Below the pieces are notes generated by a model that worked only from the letters and a program-made list of their open reading frames with translations, was not told where the DNA came from and did not search any database. 64,000 bases of DNA from Aulostomus chinensis. Its lineage: Eukaryota; Chordata; Actinopteri; Syngnathiformes; Aulostomidae. The stretch lies in contig JBBMOA010000009.1 of the NCBI GenBank assembly GCA_037954235.1, positions 28,616,126 to 28,680,125 of the forward strand. The letters are read 5' to 3'. The translations under genes were made by a program, and so were the position numbers. Positions 40,752 to 49,212 of the stretch are shown piece by piece; within the stretch, counting starts at the first letter, position 1, and every line of letters starts with the position of its first letter.

Positions 40752-41658
40752 AGACACTTCACCTGTAGCTGAAGGGGGCTACAGTCGCCATGTTAACTCT
40801 TGGCGTGTGTATTTCTGCTGGCACAGCCTCCCTCTGCAGACTTTGATCCTGTATACCCACAGCCACCTTACACATGACTGGCATGGAGGGCATGGTGGGG
40901 GGCAGCGGCAGGGGGCCAGGAGAGGAGGCTGGACTGGAGTCCTCGGGCGTCCCCATCTCCTCGTCTGATTGGCTGTTGGAGTCTAGGTGACCTCTGATGT
41001 GCTGCTGGTTGCTTGTTGGAGGAAAACGCGGGCAGAGGCTGTTGCCATCGTTCACTGCCGTAGACTGACCTGGGAGGGTCTCTGGAGGCTCCTCCTCTCT
41101 CTCTGACATGACATCACTCACCAGCGGGAGTAGAGAGTTGGAGTTGTTCCCTCTCCTGAGCTGGAGTGGTGGACGGAGGTTGCTGGCCCCCCAGGCTTGG
41201 TTCTTATTGGTGAGGGGGTTTCTGTTGTGATTTCCATCGTGAATAAAATGTGTTTGTATTTGAGTTGGTGCAGATTTTCCCACATCTGGTGTGTCTTTGG
41301 AGAGTGGCGGTGGCGCCTGGCACTGGGTCAGGGGGCTGCTGTAGGCAGAAGCCTGGGGGGCAGGTGGACGCTGGACCAGGGGAGTTCTAAGACCAGCATC
41401 TCTCCGCAGATCCTTAGAGGGACGCCCACGGATCCCGGAACTCCGTGGGGAATGGGAAGGAGAGTGTGAGGGTGTGTGTGTGGGAGTGTGTGTGGGAGTG
41501 TGTTGGGGAGTCTGCGTCAAGGGCCTTGGTAGATCACTTGTCCGACGGCGGGTGTCTGTTTTTGGGGAGGTGGGCAACAGGCTGCGTGGAAGGGGGATTC
41601 CTGATGGGGGAGGAGGACGAAGGCCTGGCTTCACATGGACTCCCCCACTCATAGTGAC
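14734..41658 (-). CDS. nav1: Neuron navigator 1, 5' coding part (five exons; gene continues past position 1)
   Basis: NAV1 is a large microtubule plus-end-tracking protein of developing neurons, with N-terminal SxIP-type EB1-binding motifs, central coiled coils and a C-terminal AAA-type ATPase domain. Minus-strand exons in transcript order are 40763-41658, 39897-39988, 31035-31859, 16571-16673 and 14734-15060. Junction phases (2, 1, 1, 2) all match, so the frame runs through. Recognisable NAV1 blocks are 'LRKQRSLTNLSVLTD', 'TLSKSEQSLFQ', 'RGPYAEVKPISK', 'VDPELVVTVLGDLEQLLF', 'RKRTVQNVLDLRQNLEETM' and 'SSLSNRSSPLSW'. The first exon resembles the matching part of NAV2/NAV3 rather than canonical human NAV1. 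Coiled-coil and ATPase exons lie outside the window. Teleosts may carry two nav1 copies, and I cannot say which this is. Confidence 0.9.
15061..16570 (-). other. nav1 intron, 1.5 kb
   Basis: No exon, gene or long repeat was seen. Short open frames on the plus strand have no recognisable family. Confidence 0.8.
16516..16567. repeat. (TG)n repeat ending a few bases from the nav1 donor
   Basis: On the plus strand these are TG units with CA interruptions. In the nav1 transcript this is a CA repeat starting directly after the donor GTCAGA of exon 16571-16673. Confidence 0.95.
16571..16673 (-). CDS. nav1: nav1 exon: 'DPESQRKRTVQNVLDLRQNLEETM' segment
   Basis: A 103-bp exon encoding the near-invariant NAV1 block D-P-E-S-Q-R-K-R-T-V-Q-N-V-L-D-L-R-Q-N-L-E-E-T-M and then S-L-R-G-V-Q-L-S-H. 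The acceptor is GCATCCCAG and the donor is CGG|GTCAGA. The first Asp codon and the last Gly codon are each completed across splice junctions to the neighbouring exons, which confirms both borders. The exon lies within about 10 bases of a dinucleotide repeat on each side, and the usual polypyrimidine tract is replaced by TG repeats. Confidence 0.94.
16683..16741. repeat. (AC)n microsatellite at the nav1 acceptor
   Basis: About 29 AC units on the plus strand. In the nav1 transcript this is a UG repeat immediately upstream of the acceptor of exon 16571-16673. Confidence 0.97.
17743..17790. repeat. (TG)n microsatellite
   Basis: About 23 uninterrupted units. Confidence 0.97.
18138..18157. repeat. 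Poly-G tract, about 20 bases
   Basis: An uninterrupted G homopolymer. On the nav1 transcript strand it is poly-C. Confidence 0.95.
18628..18656. repeat. Perfect 11-bp hairpin with a 7-base loop
   Basis: The arm ATACAAGCAGT at 18628-18638 is followed by TGAAAAT and then the exact reverse complement at 18646-18656. There is no following T-run that would suggest a terminator. Confidence 0.8.
18803..18829 (+). other. G-quadruplex-forming motif
   Basis: Three repeats of GGGGGT followed by a longer G-run give at least four G-tracts with single-T loops on the plus strand (non-template for a plus transcript, opposite to nav1). It sits about 40 bp before the CA repeat at 18871. Confidence 0.85.
18871..18940. 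repeat. (AC)n microsatellite, about 35 units
   Basis: An uninterrupted run. Confidence 0.97.
19030..19055 (+). other. Second G-quadruplex-like motif
   Basis: Runs GGGG, GGG, GGGGG, GGG and GGG are separated by one or two bases, meeting the usual four-tract rule. Confidence 0.75.
22371..22500 (+). repeat. Diverged interspersed repeat, copy B
   Basis: Partner of 2741-2880 in the same orientation. Its flank at about 22310 ('cacttcaccca') resembles ends of common fish repeats, but I cannot name the family. Confidence 0.5.
23213..23292. repeat. (AC)n microsatellite followed by (CATG)n
   Basis: CA units at 23213-23258 are followed, after a short spacer, by about five CATG units at 23272-23292. 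Confidence 0.95.
24522..24592. repeat. (CA)n microsatellite with one AA interruption
   Basis: About 35 units. Confidence 0.97.
25120..25194. repeat. (CT)n(CA)n compound microsatellite
   Basis: A CT run to about 25148 passes into about 22 CA units. Confidence 0.96.
25403..25768 (+). mobile_element. Degenerate teleost tRNA-headed SINE-like element
   Basis: The head carries a 'gtggagcagtggtgagcac' A-box-like stretch and, about 35 bases on, a decayed B-box-like 'ggttgtgggtggagcccc'. The body carries the phrases 'ctccatgttctccctgt', 'tccacagtccaaagacat' and 'gactggtgacctgtccag'. The tail is (ATGG)n. This wording matches an abundant fish interspersed repeat that I recognise, but I cannot give its database name. 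The open frames on both strands within it are not genes. It is diverged from consensus, so it is old. Confidence 0.8.
25898..25916. repeat. Poly-G tract
   Basis: About 18 G bases. Confidence 0.94.
29790..29831. repeat. (AC)n microsatellite
   Basis: About 21 units. Confidence 0.97.
30899..30972. repeat. (GAGAG)n pentanucleotide repeat, about 14 units
   Basis: A regular 5-bp repeat with one G-to-C variant. It lies 60-130 bp into the intron after the donor of nav1 exon 31035-31859. It keeps an open frame (S-P-L-L-S) past the donor, so a naive gene call would extend the exon wrongly. Confidence 0.96.
31035..31859 (-). CDS. nav1: nav1 main N-terminal exon
   Basis: An 825-bp exon with acceptor CTCTCTGCAG and donor CTTG|GTGAGT. 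It encodes, in order, MTAKPREL, 'LRKQRSLTNLSVLTDAEKK', 'TLSKSEQSLFQ', an SxIP-type EB-binding motif (KPSRIP, basic on both sides), RGPYAEVKPISK, a variable basic linker and 'AFLKVDPELVVTVLGDLEQ' ending in LFSQML. These match the start of canonical NAV1. The exon has two early in-frame ATGs (31854 and 31824), so it can start translation when spliced from a non-coding first exon, and its entry phase also joins exon 39897-39988 in frame. Confidence 0.94.
31860..32097 (-). other. Short nav1 intron between candidate exon at 32098 and exon 31859
   Basis: This is a 238-bp interval with a donor-like start and a good acceptor. Nothing else was seen. Confidence 0.5.
32098..32520 (-). promoter_or_regulatory. 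nav1: Candidate nav1 promoter and non-coding first exon
   Basis: On the minus strand the sequence at about 32495-32515 reads TTTATAG followed by CCAAT. It is followed by GA-rich and CpG-containing DNA and then a strong donor CCACCA|GTGAGTA after 32098. The ATG just before this donor runs into a stop after splicing to 31859, making a short upstream frame, so translation would begin at the ATGs of exon 31035-31859. The transcription start itself cannot be read from sequence. Confidence 0.45.
32738..32783. repeat. (CA)n microsatellite
   Basis: About 22 units, starting with a GCACGC variant. Confidence 0.97.
34823..34862. repeat. (AC)n microsatellite
   Basis: About 20 units. A GA/CT run follows at about 34951-34968. 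Confidence 0.96.
35454..35516. repeat. (AC)n microsatellite, about 31 units
   Basis: An uninterrupted run. Confidence 0.97.
35693..35739. repeat. (CA)n microsatellite
   Basis: About 23 units. Confidence 0.97.
37539..37598. repeat. (GA)30 microsatellite
   Basis: A pure GA run of about 60 bp. On the nav1 strand it is CT, a pyrimidine run able to form H-DNA. Confidence 0.97.
37739..37784. repeat. (GC)n(AC)n microsatellite
   Basis: CG alternation followed by interrupted CA units. Confidence 0.94.
39897..39988 (-). CDS. nav1: nav1 small acidic exon (long isoform)
   Basis: A 92-bp exon with acceptor GTGTGGACAG and donor CCAG|GTGAGA. It encodes LQVQERDFSVDELSDCSSG followed by SMEVCCDELTP. It takes one base from the previous exon and leaves one base, exactly fitting the exit of exon 40763-41658 and the entry of exon 31035-31859. 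The peptide is acidic and serine-rich. I recognise no domain, and assignment to nav1 rests on strand, position and phase. Confidence 0.75.
40411..40751. repeat. 157-bp tandem duplication built on (GT)n, plus a (GTGC)n end
   Basis: Two copies of a unit comprising a GT run and about 94 bp of unique sequence begin at 40458 and 40615. The unique parts differ at about one base (gcacacatg against gcatacatg). The GT runs are 40411-40457 and 40552-40614. A tetranucleotide run (GTGC)n at 40710-40751 closes the array 12 bp from the nav1 donor at 40763. Confidence 0.95.
40763..41658 (-). CDS. nav1: nav1 5' exon of the long isoform (NAV2/NAV3-like)
   Basis: An 896-bp exon with acceptor TGTACTTTTAG and donor TACAG|GTGAAG. 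The ATG at 41652 gives MSGGVHVKPGLRPPPP, then SGIPLP (an SxIP-type EB1-binding motif), a proline-rich segment with a (S/T)-P-(S/T)-H array, basic linkers and a final 'MATVAPFSYR'. NAV2 and NAV3 carry a very similar T-A-T-V-A-P-F-x-Y-R at the end of the matching exon, which identifies the family. The two codons before the ATG are also open, so read-through from an earlier exon is formally possible. No calponin-homology domain exon was seen upstream. Confidence 0.85.
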
Positions 41659-44600
41659 CTAAAAGTACAAAAACCCACAGTTACAACTCCATGAGGACTT
41701 TCAGCTGGACTCCTGTCGTCGTCCCCGTGTACAAGAGGAGGAGGAAGGATTGACTGACGGAGACAAATCCGCCTCAGCGGGTGGACGTACGTCCCCTTCC
41801 AGCTGATTACAGCTTCCTTCCAGTCGACCTTTTGCATCTCATACCAAACCCAATAAAAAGCTTGTTGAACAGTGAACAAAAATTGAAATCCAGGTATTTT
41901 AGGGTATTTAAGTCCTTGGCCAGCGACAGGACAAAGCTTGTCTTCTGTCTAGAAATGTGTTGTTTTAACATGTTTTCAAAAGTCCAGTGTAGTCTGAGCT
42001 CAGGGGCGAGTGCTCGGTGCCTCTCCTCAACAACAGAAGGGATAATCAGCCTCAAAAAAGCCCCAGAAAAAAGCCTGTTCATCAAATGAGGTATCAAACA
42101 AACTATGTTAAATACTGAAATAAATGACTTTGATCAGATGAATCTGAATTTGCTGTCTTGACACAGATTTCGCTCACCATCCGTGGTATGCGAGCATGTG
42201 AATTAAGCACGTATGACAAACTGAGTCATGGTAAACCACGAGTTCTTTTTCTTCAGCGAGGCACGGCGTGTCTGCGTTATCAATTTTGCCTGCTGGAGTT
42301 CTGAAAACAAAAACGCCCTCACAGACGCATCCACATGCTCACAGCAACCTCCAACAACGGCGCTCAGAACATTACGTTCTCACATTACTGATTTCCTCCA
42401 TTTAATGTGTTTATTTACACACGGATTCTCCCACAGAGGTGGGATGTATGCGACCGCTGGACCGTGTTTACTTTGATTCCAGATGTTCGGATGCTCTTCA
42501 CTGTAAAGATCTGTTTATCTCTGAGCTGAGATCGCATCATTCCATCATGTGATTGACAACTTGTGCTGCTTTACTAGGAAAAGACAGGTAGAGAAGACAA
42601 ACTTGTTCGCTCTCCCCACCAGAAATTAAGAATGTCACATGACTGTTTTTGGTCAAACCCAAATGATCTGATCCAGTAACCCATCACACGTCTGCTTATT
42701 TTCACAAAAATGCCAAACCGGGGTTGCAATTCAGACAGGGACATTAATGTCACATTGAACAAAGGCAGGTGGCCCGGGAATGAAGAATTGTCTTAAAAAC
42801 TGCAACTCTCCTGCAGGGTACGAGCAGCGGAACTCACGAGACAAAAGCTGAACAAAGGATCCGACCGCAGAACCAGAAGATAAATGAAGGGGAGCGCAGG
42901 CGAGGGAGCTGATTGGATGAAAGCAACAGGAAGGTGATTGACTGATAAGACGCAGGTGATCACACAGAAAGGAGGGAAACACACAAAGGCAGGAAGTAAA
43001 GCACACAAAGACACAAGTCGGAAGTGGTTTCAGAATAAAACAGGAAGTTCCTAAAACATGGGTTCAACTAATCACCAATTAGAGCTCAAAAGGGGAAAAC
43101 TAACAAACAACAGGAACAATACCACGGCCGATATTCCAAGACTCCATGTCCACATTGTTCTAACTGTACTTTCTATGCAAGAACTTCTATTCTAAGCTAC
43201 ATATTCTTCCTGAGCAAACAGTGTGAGTTTACATTTGATCACATTTGGTTGAAAAATCAGTGAAACTGTAACTGATCATGATGAACGCTAATAAATTATT
43301 GGTCTGAGAAAATGTCTGATTACTGTTTTCATCTAATTTGAAAAATGCTCTCGTAAGTATTTCTACTAAAGTGAGATGGTACTGAGTTTGAGCTTGATGG
43401 CCCTGAAACCGAACACAGAGAACAAATCCTGTTGCTGTCCTCACGTCACAGGACCATTGAACCCCAATATATACTGACGTTATCTTTCTTTTTGCACATA
43501 TTGTTCAGACTAATTTAGATTTTCTTAGCACACACAAGCTTATGTGTTCTGGGGGGTACTGACAGGGACTTAGCTAAATAAGGGAGGGTGCTTTGGTCCT
43601 TAATTTCACTTCCCATCACCATTTAATTGCTCTAAAGTCCAGTTTGTGTCCCCAAGCTGGCTGAAGTCACCACACACAACAACAAACACAAATGTAAGAT
43701 TAAACCCTGCTCGACCTTTCTTAAAAAGCAGGTATAACGATGCCAGTCGACTCTTGGAGAGTCTTCGGCAAAGCAGAGATGTGTCAAATTAAGCCGTTAA
43801 CTCAGCGAACAGAAGCAGCGAAGCCCTTTAACGGGGAGAGCTTGACAGTTTCAGCTCCAAACCTCCACAGGAATAAGCTCTCAGATTCTCTGTAGAAACC
43901 CCTCCTCCTTCTATTATCAGACCAACTGGCACAGAAGACGAGTGATTTGAGTATCAAGGCTGGAGCTTCATCATCGTTTATTTGGCGGTGATGAAGGTGG
44001 GTTCAGCAGCAGCGTTCAGCAGCAGTCGAGCCGCAGGTCAACAGAGACAGATGTGATGGTCCATCCTTGTTCCCCTTCATTCCTCATCCTGAATTCCTTC
44101 CCCTCTTTCCTGTAACCCCTCCATCTCATTCTCTCCCCATCTCCAGGGAGGCTGACACACTCAGAAGCATCAGAATTTTTGTCTGACATCATTCCTGCGA
44201 AGATTTTCCAGGGCACAGGTGCAGTCTAGCACCTCGCGTCTATTTGTATGGAAATCGGCAATTCCTCTGGGGGTTGTAGTTACACCGGGGGTCATCATAG
44301 CTGCACTGCAGCAGCTGATATACCGACGCTCAGCTGGCGGTGGAATGTCTGCGAGCATGAAGCAACGGACAGAAATCAGAGGAAAAATCTATGATACATT
44401 TCTTTTGACCGACACCAGCAGCTGTAGGGGGTGAAACCTGTTAAATCAATTGAATATCTGGCTCCTGCACACAGTGCGGCTCATGCACGCCGTGTTCGCG
44501 CAGTCATGAGTCTGAACACCGGCAGGCCTCAAACACAAACGCAGTCTATCTGTTATATAAGAGCCTTTACAATAGATAAACTGTTGCTTTACGCTTCCAC

Positions 44601-45461
44601 TCCATGTCTGAGTGCGTGTGACTCGTCTGGCTGCAGAGATTCCTGTAAATAGAGGAAGTGTTGTAGCTCGTGGTTACAAAAAAGTAGGTTCTTTGTCATG
44701 TGCGCCCCCCCCCCCCCCCCAAAATGTGTAGGACAAAAAAAAAATCAAGATATTTATTTTTCTTTAAACTGGATGGTGTTTGTGCTTGTAGTCTGGGATT
44801 GAGGCAAAAAAGGAGAACACACATTTAATGGAGGGATATTTTTACTGCCATTTATAAAAAAAAAAGATTGATCAGTTTGTCCATAATGTAGCACGCAAAA
44901 GGAAATTTGCAGATCGTGGGTTTTTGGTCTGTTTTTAGTTGATGACTAAAACTGATCTGTCAAACTGATCAGTAAAATGATTCTTGATGAGTTAAACAAC
45001 TCGGTGATTAGCAGGAGCTTCACAGTTGAAAGAAAAGAAAACGTGAGCATCTCAGCTGGCAGTATTAGACTTTACAGGCACAAACAATTCAGGGACTTAA
45101 GAACAAGAACAGGAACCGTGTTGACGGGTTCTCAATGTGTCCAACCGCCTGGATGATGCTGACATCTGCTGGATGTTGTGTGCAACTGCAGCTCCTGGCT
45201 CCTCACTACTCCTCTGCTCTGGTTGACACTTCTATTAATCTCCACAGGAGCAGCAGCTGAATTTTATGAGCTTATTAAAAACAACATTAAAGTTTTAAGT
45301 TTTTGGAAGTAGACGAGTGAGGTTAGTGTGACAGCCGGTTTAAGATGTTAGCTGCTAACTTCATAATCACATGACAGACCGTCGCTCCCCTTTCCCATAA
45401 CAGCCTCAACAGTTCCATGATCAAAGACATGCATTCTCTTTCTCTACCTCTCACACACTCA

Positions 45462-45503
<42 letters not shown>

Positions 45504-45814
45504 ACCTCAGCCTTGTGATGAGCAGCCTCTGACTCATCTCAAAATCAATACATGAGGCAGTAACACAGGCCTCTCTGTCTGAAGGACATCAGTGTGTGTC
45601 TGTGTGTTAGCGACTCCTCAATTTGCGATAATGATGACAAGCCAGACAACAACGATATCACGCAGTCATACATCGTATGACAAGGTCTCAGAGACACTCA
45701 GCAATGCAAAAAAAACCAAACAGAATTCCTAGAAAAGCACTGTTTTCCTATGAGGAAGTCACAACAAAATAAGTAAAGCGAGGTGATGTCATGTGACCAG
45801 TCTGCTGATCTTAC
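41659..45814 (-). other. nav1 intron, about 4.2 kb
   Basis: No recognised exon or gene. It includes short A, T and C homopolymers (C-tract near 44705-44720) and a CA run at 45471-45500. Confidence 0.6.
45471..45500. repeat. (CA)n microsatellite
   Basis: About 15 units, after CT/CA variants. Confidence 0.95.
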
Positions 45815-45997
45815 CTGCCAGTGTGATACCGCGTCTGTGGCGTTCCGTTGAGCCAGGCAGGCAGAGCCGGCAGCAGGGAGGTCACACTTCTCCGACGTCC
45901 CAGGAACAATGGGCTGCTTTTTCCTGGATCACTGTTGCATCCGCACAACTTCCCTCTCATTGGCCTGAAGAACTTCACCATTCACCAAGACAGGAAG
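45815..45997 (-). CDS. nav1: Candidate nav1 5' exon (5' UTR or alternative coding start)
   Basis: A 183-bp interval on the minus strand bounded by acceptor TTTCTGTCGCAG and a strong donor GGCAG|GTAAGA. Spliced to 41658 it is non-coding, since its frames carry stops and translation would start at the ATG in the next exon. However, an ATG 16 bases into the exon opens a frame of about 54 codons (MVKFFRPMRGKLCGC, then a serine- and arginine-rich stretch) that stays open to the donor and leaves in phase 2. That phase fits exon 39897-39988 but not 41658. I recognise no family for the peptide. Splice signals alone support the exon. Confidence 0.4.
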
Positions 45998-46893
45998 CTG
46001 CGACAGAAAGTAACAACATTTTCAGCCTATCAGGGGCCTTTACACCAAAGTGACTCATTTTCAAAGTCACTTTCTTTGATGACATCACCCTTTCTCTTCT
46101 TTTGGCACTTATTTCACACACACAATGAAAACATCTGAACAATGAACTGAACGCTGTTTCTGCACTCATGAGTCACATGGAAATGTACTTCATTGACCTT
46201 CAGTGACACACATTCTCTCGTCCCTGAAACCGCCATGCGTCTCCTCTAATTTTCACCATTAACTCCACCACACGGCGCACTGTCCGTGTCGTCTCTCAAC
46301 GTGTTTCATTTACTGAGGATGGCGGATGAGCTCTTACGCAGCATGGTACAAACACATGGTGAAGTACTCACAATCCCAGAAGATTTCTAGTGTGAATCAC
46401 TCTGAAGCTCAGAAGCCTGCACAAGTGAAGTAAAAATAGTTGCACAAACACAGGCAGCCACACAAACTAAACAGGGCAGAACATAACCAGGCTCCCCACA
46501 GTATAAACACGGCCGTGTGGCTGGATGAAGTATGCCTCTGTTTTCATCCAGCTCTGCATCAATCAGCACTCTCAATCTGTTGGATTCTTCTCAAGCATAC
46601 ACACTTTGTATGCTATGTGCGCTGCACTGAGTCATACAGCCCCTATAGTGCTGATTCAGGCCAACTGCATCATGTCACGCCTGGGTACAGTTAGTATACC
46701 CCCATAGCCCCTCTTTTCATCCCACTTAAGCTCTGCCTTCCTTTTTGTTTGCTTCTCTCTACAACTTCCTCGTTGTGGTAACAATCACAGAGAGCCAACC
46801 GAAAAAGGGGGAGACAAAACTTGCTCAGATTCCTACAAACAATTAAAAACCAGGAAATGTGTATGAAGAGTAAAGTCACAAGTCTCCACTCAC

Positions 46894-47230
46894 CCTGAGG
46901 ACCCACCGGCAGCAAGTGTGTGATCCTGCCTCCTCTCCTGTCTACTTCTACCAGACAGGCCGCGCTGATGGGAGCATGTGCGTTTGTGTCTGTGTGTCAT
47001 TCTACTCTTCTATCACGTCATGCCGCGCTGCTGGTGCCGCAGTACGCCTGCAGCCGTATTCCTGCCCCTCTCTCTCTCTCTCTCATTTCCCCTCGCCTCA
47101 TCACAAGCCCTCCCTCTCTCTCTCTCTCTCTCCTCCCCCTTATCCCCCACCCCCCGCCCCCCCCCCAGTAATGGACCTGTTGGCTTTGCTCCCTCCCTCT
47201 CCGAGATGAAATATAAGCCCAGCTAAAGCA
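46894..47230 (-). promoter_or_regulatory. nav1: Candidate distal nav1 promoter and first non-coding exon
   Basis: On the minus strand a TTATATTT element lies near 47205-47213, followed by GA-rich and CG-containing DNA and a donor CTCAGG|GTGAGT after 46894. This would be the first exon joining 45997 or 41658. The evidence is positional plus splice signal only. The CT-rich plus-strand frames here (46916-47226) are compositional artefacts. Confidence 0.35.
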
Positions 47231-47264
47231 GTGTCAGGCCAGACCATTATCTGGATGACTGTGG

Positions 47265-47267
<3 letters not shown>

Positions 47268-47328
<61 letters not shown>

Positions 47329-47342
47329 CGCGTGTGCGTGCG
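47268..47342. repeat. (GT)n(GC)n microsatellite just upstream of the candidate nav1 promoter
   Basis: About 28 TG units pass into CG alternation, a Z-DNA-prone sequence, within 60 bp of the TATA-like element. Confidence 0.95.
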
Positions 47343-48019
47343 ATGTGAGTAACATGGTAATTAAGCAGATGCCACCACAAATATGAGAAGCCCAAACTGA
47401 TCACCCAGATTTCAACGTTCAATTGCTGGTGGCAGAAAGAGGAGTTTTTAAGAAAGTCAGTAAAAGAGTTTGTGTTAATGATAAATCCACGAGCGACCGA
47501 TGCAAATATGGATGAACAGGCATCCCCGAGGTGGAACAGCCCATCCGTCACTGGTCTAAGTGGTCCCACACCTCTACTGGAGGAGGAAGAGGAGGCGTGA
47601 GAAGGAGAGGGACGACTGACATCCCAGACCTGACCTTGAGCGGCGGACTGTGGAGCCATCAACATAAACCACAGACGTAAAAATGTCCTCACATGTGGAC
47701 GGCTGACCTGAAACATCTGATCCTGTTTCCAAACACAGTAGAATGTTACTGAACTGTAGTAGTACAGGTCGTACCGTTGTGCACTGGCAGGACTAATATT
47801 TCTGAGGTAATGTTCATTCTGATTAGGTGTGTGTCAAATGTCCTTGTCAGTCTTCATCATGTGAGTCATCCTCACTCTGGCTACCTTTAGTCAAGCTTTA
47901 GTTGACTAAAAGTCTGAGAATTTGTCAAGAAAACTCTTGCAGTTGGATCACACACTGAATCTGCTAGGAACCCTTTGGTTTGTCTCGCTGGAGAGCCTGA
48001 AGCTGGATTTGATTTGGTT

Positions 48020-48267
48020 TTTTAAGTAAAATGACATTTTAGTCCCATTTTACTTCTCATCACTCAATCGTTCTGAACTTTCTGCTACCATTTACCATTC
48101 TGCTCAGATTTTTCCCTGTTAAAAGGGTTTTCTTTGGAGTTTTTCCTCAGTCGATGTGAGGGTCTAAGGGCAGAGGATGTTGTTATGATGCCATGTGAAG
48201 CCCTTTGAGACAAACTGTTTGTGAAAACGGGCTATACAAATAAAATTGCCTTGCCTTGCCTTGCCAT
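48020..48267 (+). mobile_element. Teleost interspersed repeat tail ending in (TTGCC)n
   Basis: The phrases 'gagggtctaagggcagaggatg', 'aagccctttgagacaaa' and 'gggctatacaaataaaattg' followed by a TTGCC pentanucleotide run match a very common fish repeat 3' end, probably from a non-LTR retroelement or its derived SINE. The class assignment is from memory. The AATAAA inside belongs to the element. Confidence 0.7.
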
Positions 48268-49132
48268 TTATGAAACACATCAGGCATAGCTCACCCGGGG
48301 GAGGGGGGGGGGGCTGGGGGGGGGGCAGGTCATCCCGTAGGACAGCATCAAGATCTGAAGCTACAATTTTTTTTGAGTTTGTCCACCATGTTCTCGTTCT
48401 TGAGTTCACCCATCAGAAAACGGATGATGGTCTGAAATGTTCTGCTCATCTCCTGCTCTTCAGTCTCTCCCTCTCCTATTTGTGCTGTGCCGGCTCACAG
48501 AGGGGACGGCGCTGAATATTTCATGAAGAGTCTGACACACAGGATCAGACCTCTAAAAGTATGCCTGTACATCGCTCCTCATATGGATGGTTTTCCAGGC
48601 AATGTTTTTTCCTGTCATGGTGTGCGTTTAATCAATCGTCAGCCTGAACCATCTGATCTTGCGGTGAAGTAGAAGCTTGGAGCTCTACAACTGATCACGT
48701 ATTGATCAGTTATCGACCGGCTGCACTAACACTGGGTCTGCAAGGCTCTGCAGCAACATAAATAACACAAACCCCTCCCTGCTAAACTGCAGTATGCTAA
48801 TAAATACCTCAGCTGATCAACTAGCTATGACAAAGTGATGAACGCTAACAGGCTCCAACTCTACTCCACACATGCTGGACACATTTAACCCCGCCCTCTT
48901 TGACCTCCAAACATGCACGTACAGTTTTACCTTCATGCTAAGTGCTCATCTCAGAGTAACAACTGTGTCAAGGCCCCTGGAGTGGAGGAGATAACAAGGC
49001 ACCAAGCTGCAAACAATCCGAAGTCATCCACAAGTACAGATCACGCACATGACGCCACTTTGTTTCAGTGAAACGGGAAGTGGCTTAGAACAGAGGGATT
49101 ATGGGTGGACGCGTGCAAAAATGTCTCTGTCA

Positions 49133-49135
<3 letters not shown>

Positions 49136-49194
<59 letters not shown>

Positions 49195-49212
49195 AGCGTG
49201 TGTGTGTGTAAA
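49136..49212. repeat. (GT)n microsatellite
   Basis: About 31 units, then a short second run after a TATGAGCG break. Confidence 0.97.

Noticed and set aside
46916..47226. Plus-strand frames with Ser/Leu/Pro-rich repeats
   Set aside because: They are caused by CT-rich DNA of the candidate promoter region. The three frames look equally 'protein-like'.
47234..47716. Minus-strand 160-codon frame upstream of the nav1 promoter region
   Set aside because: Its second half is a translated TG/CG repeat. The first half has possible splice signals but no recognisable peptide. It was left as an unproven upstream exon.
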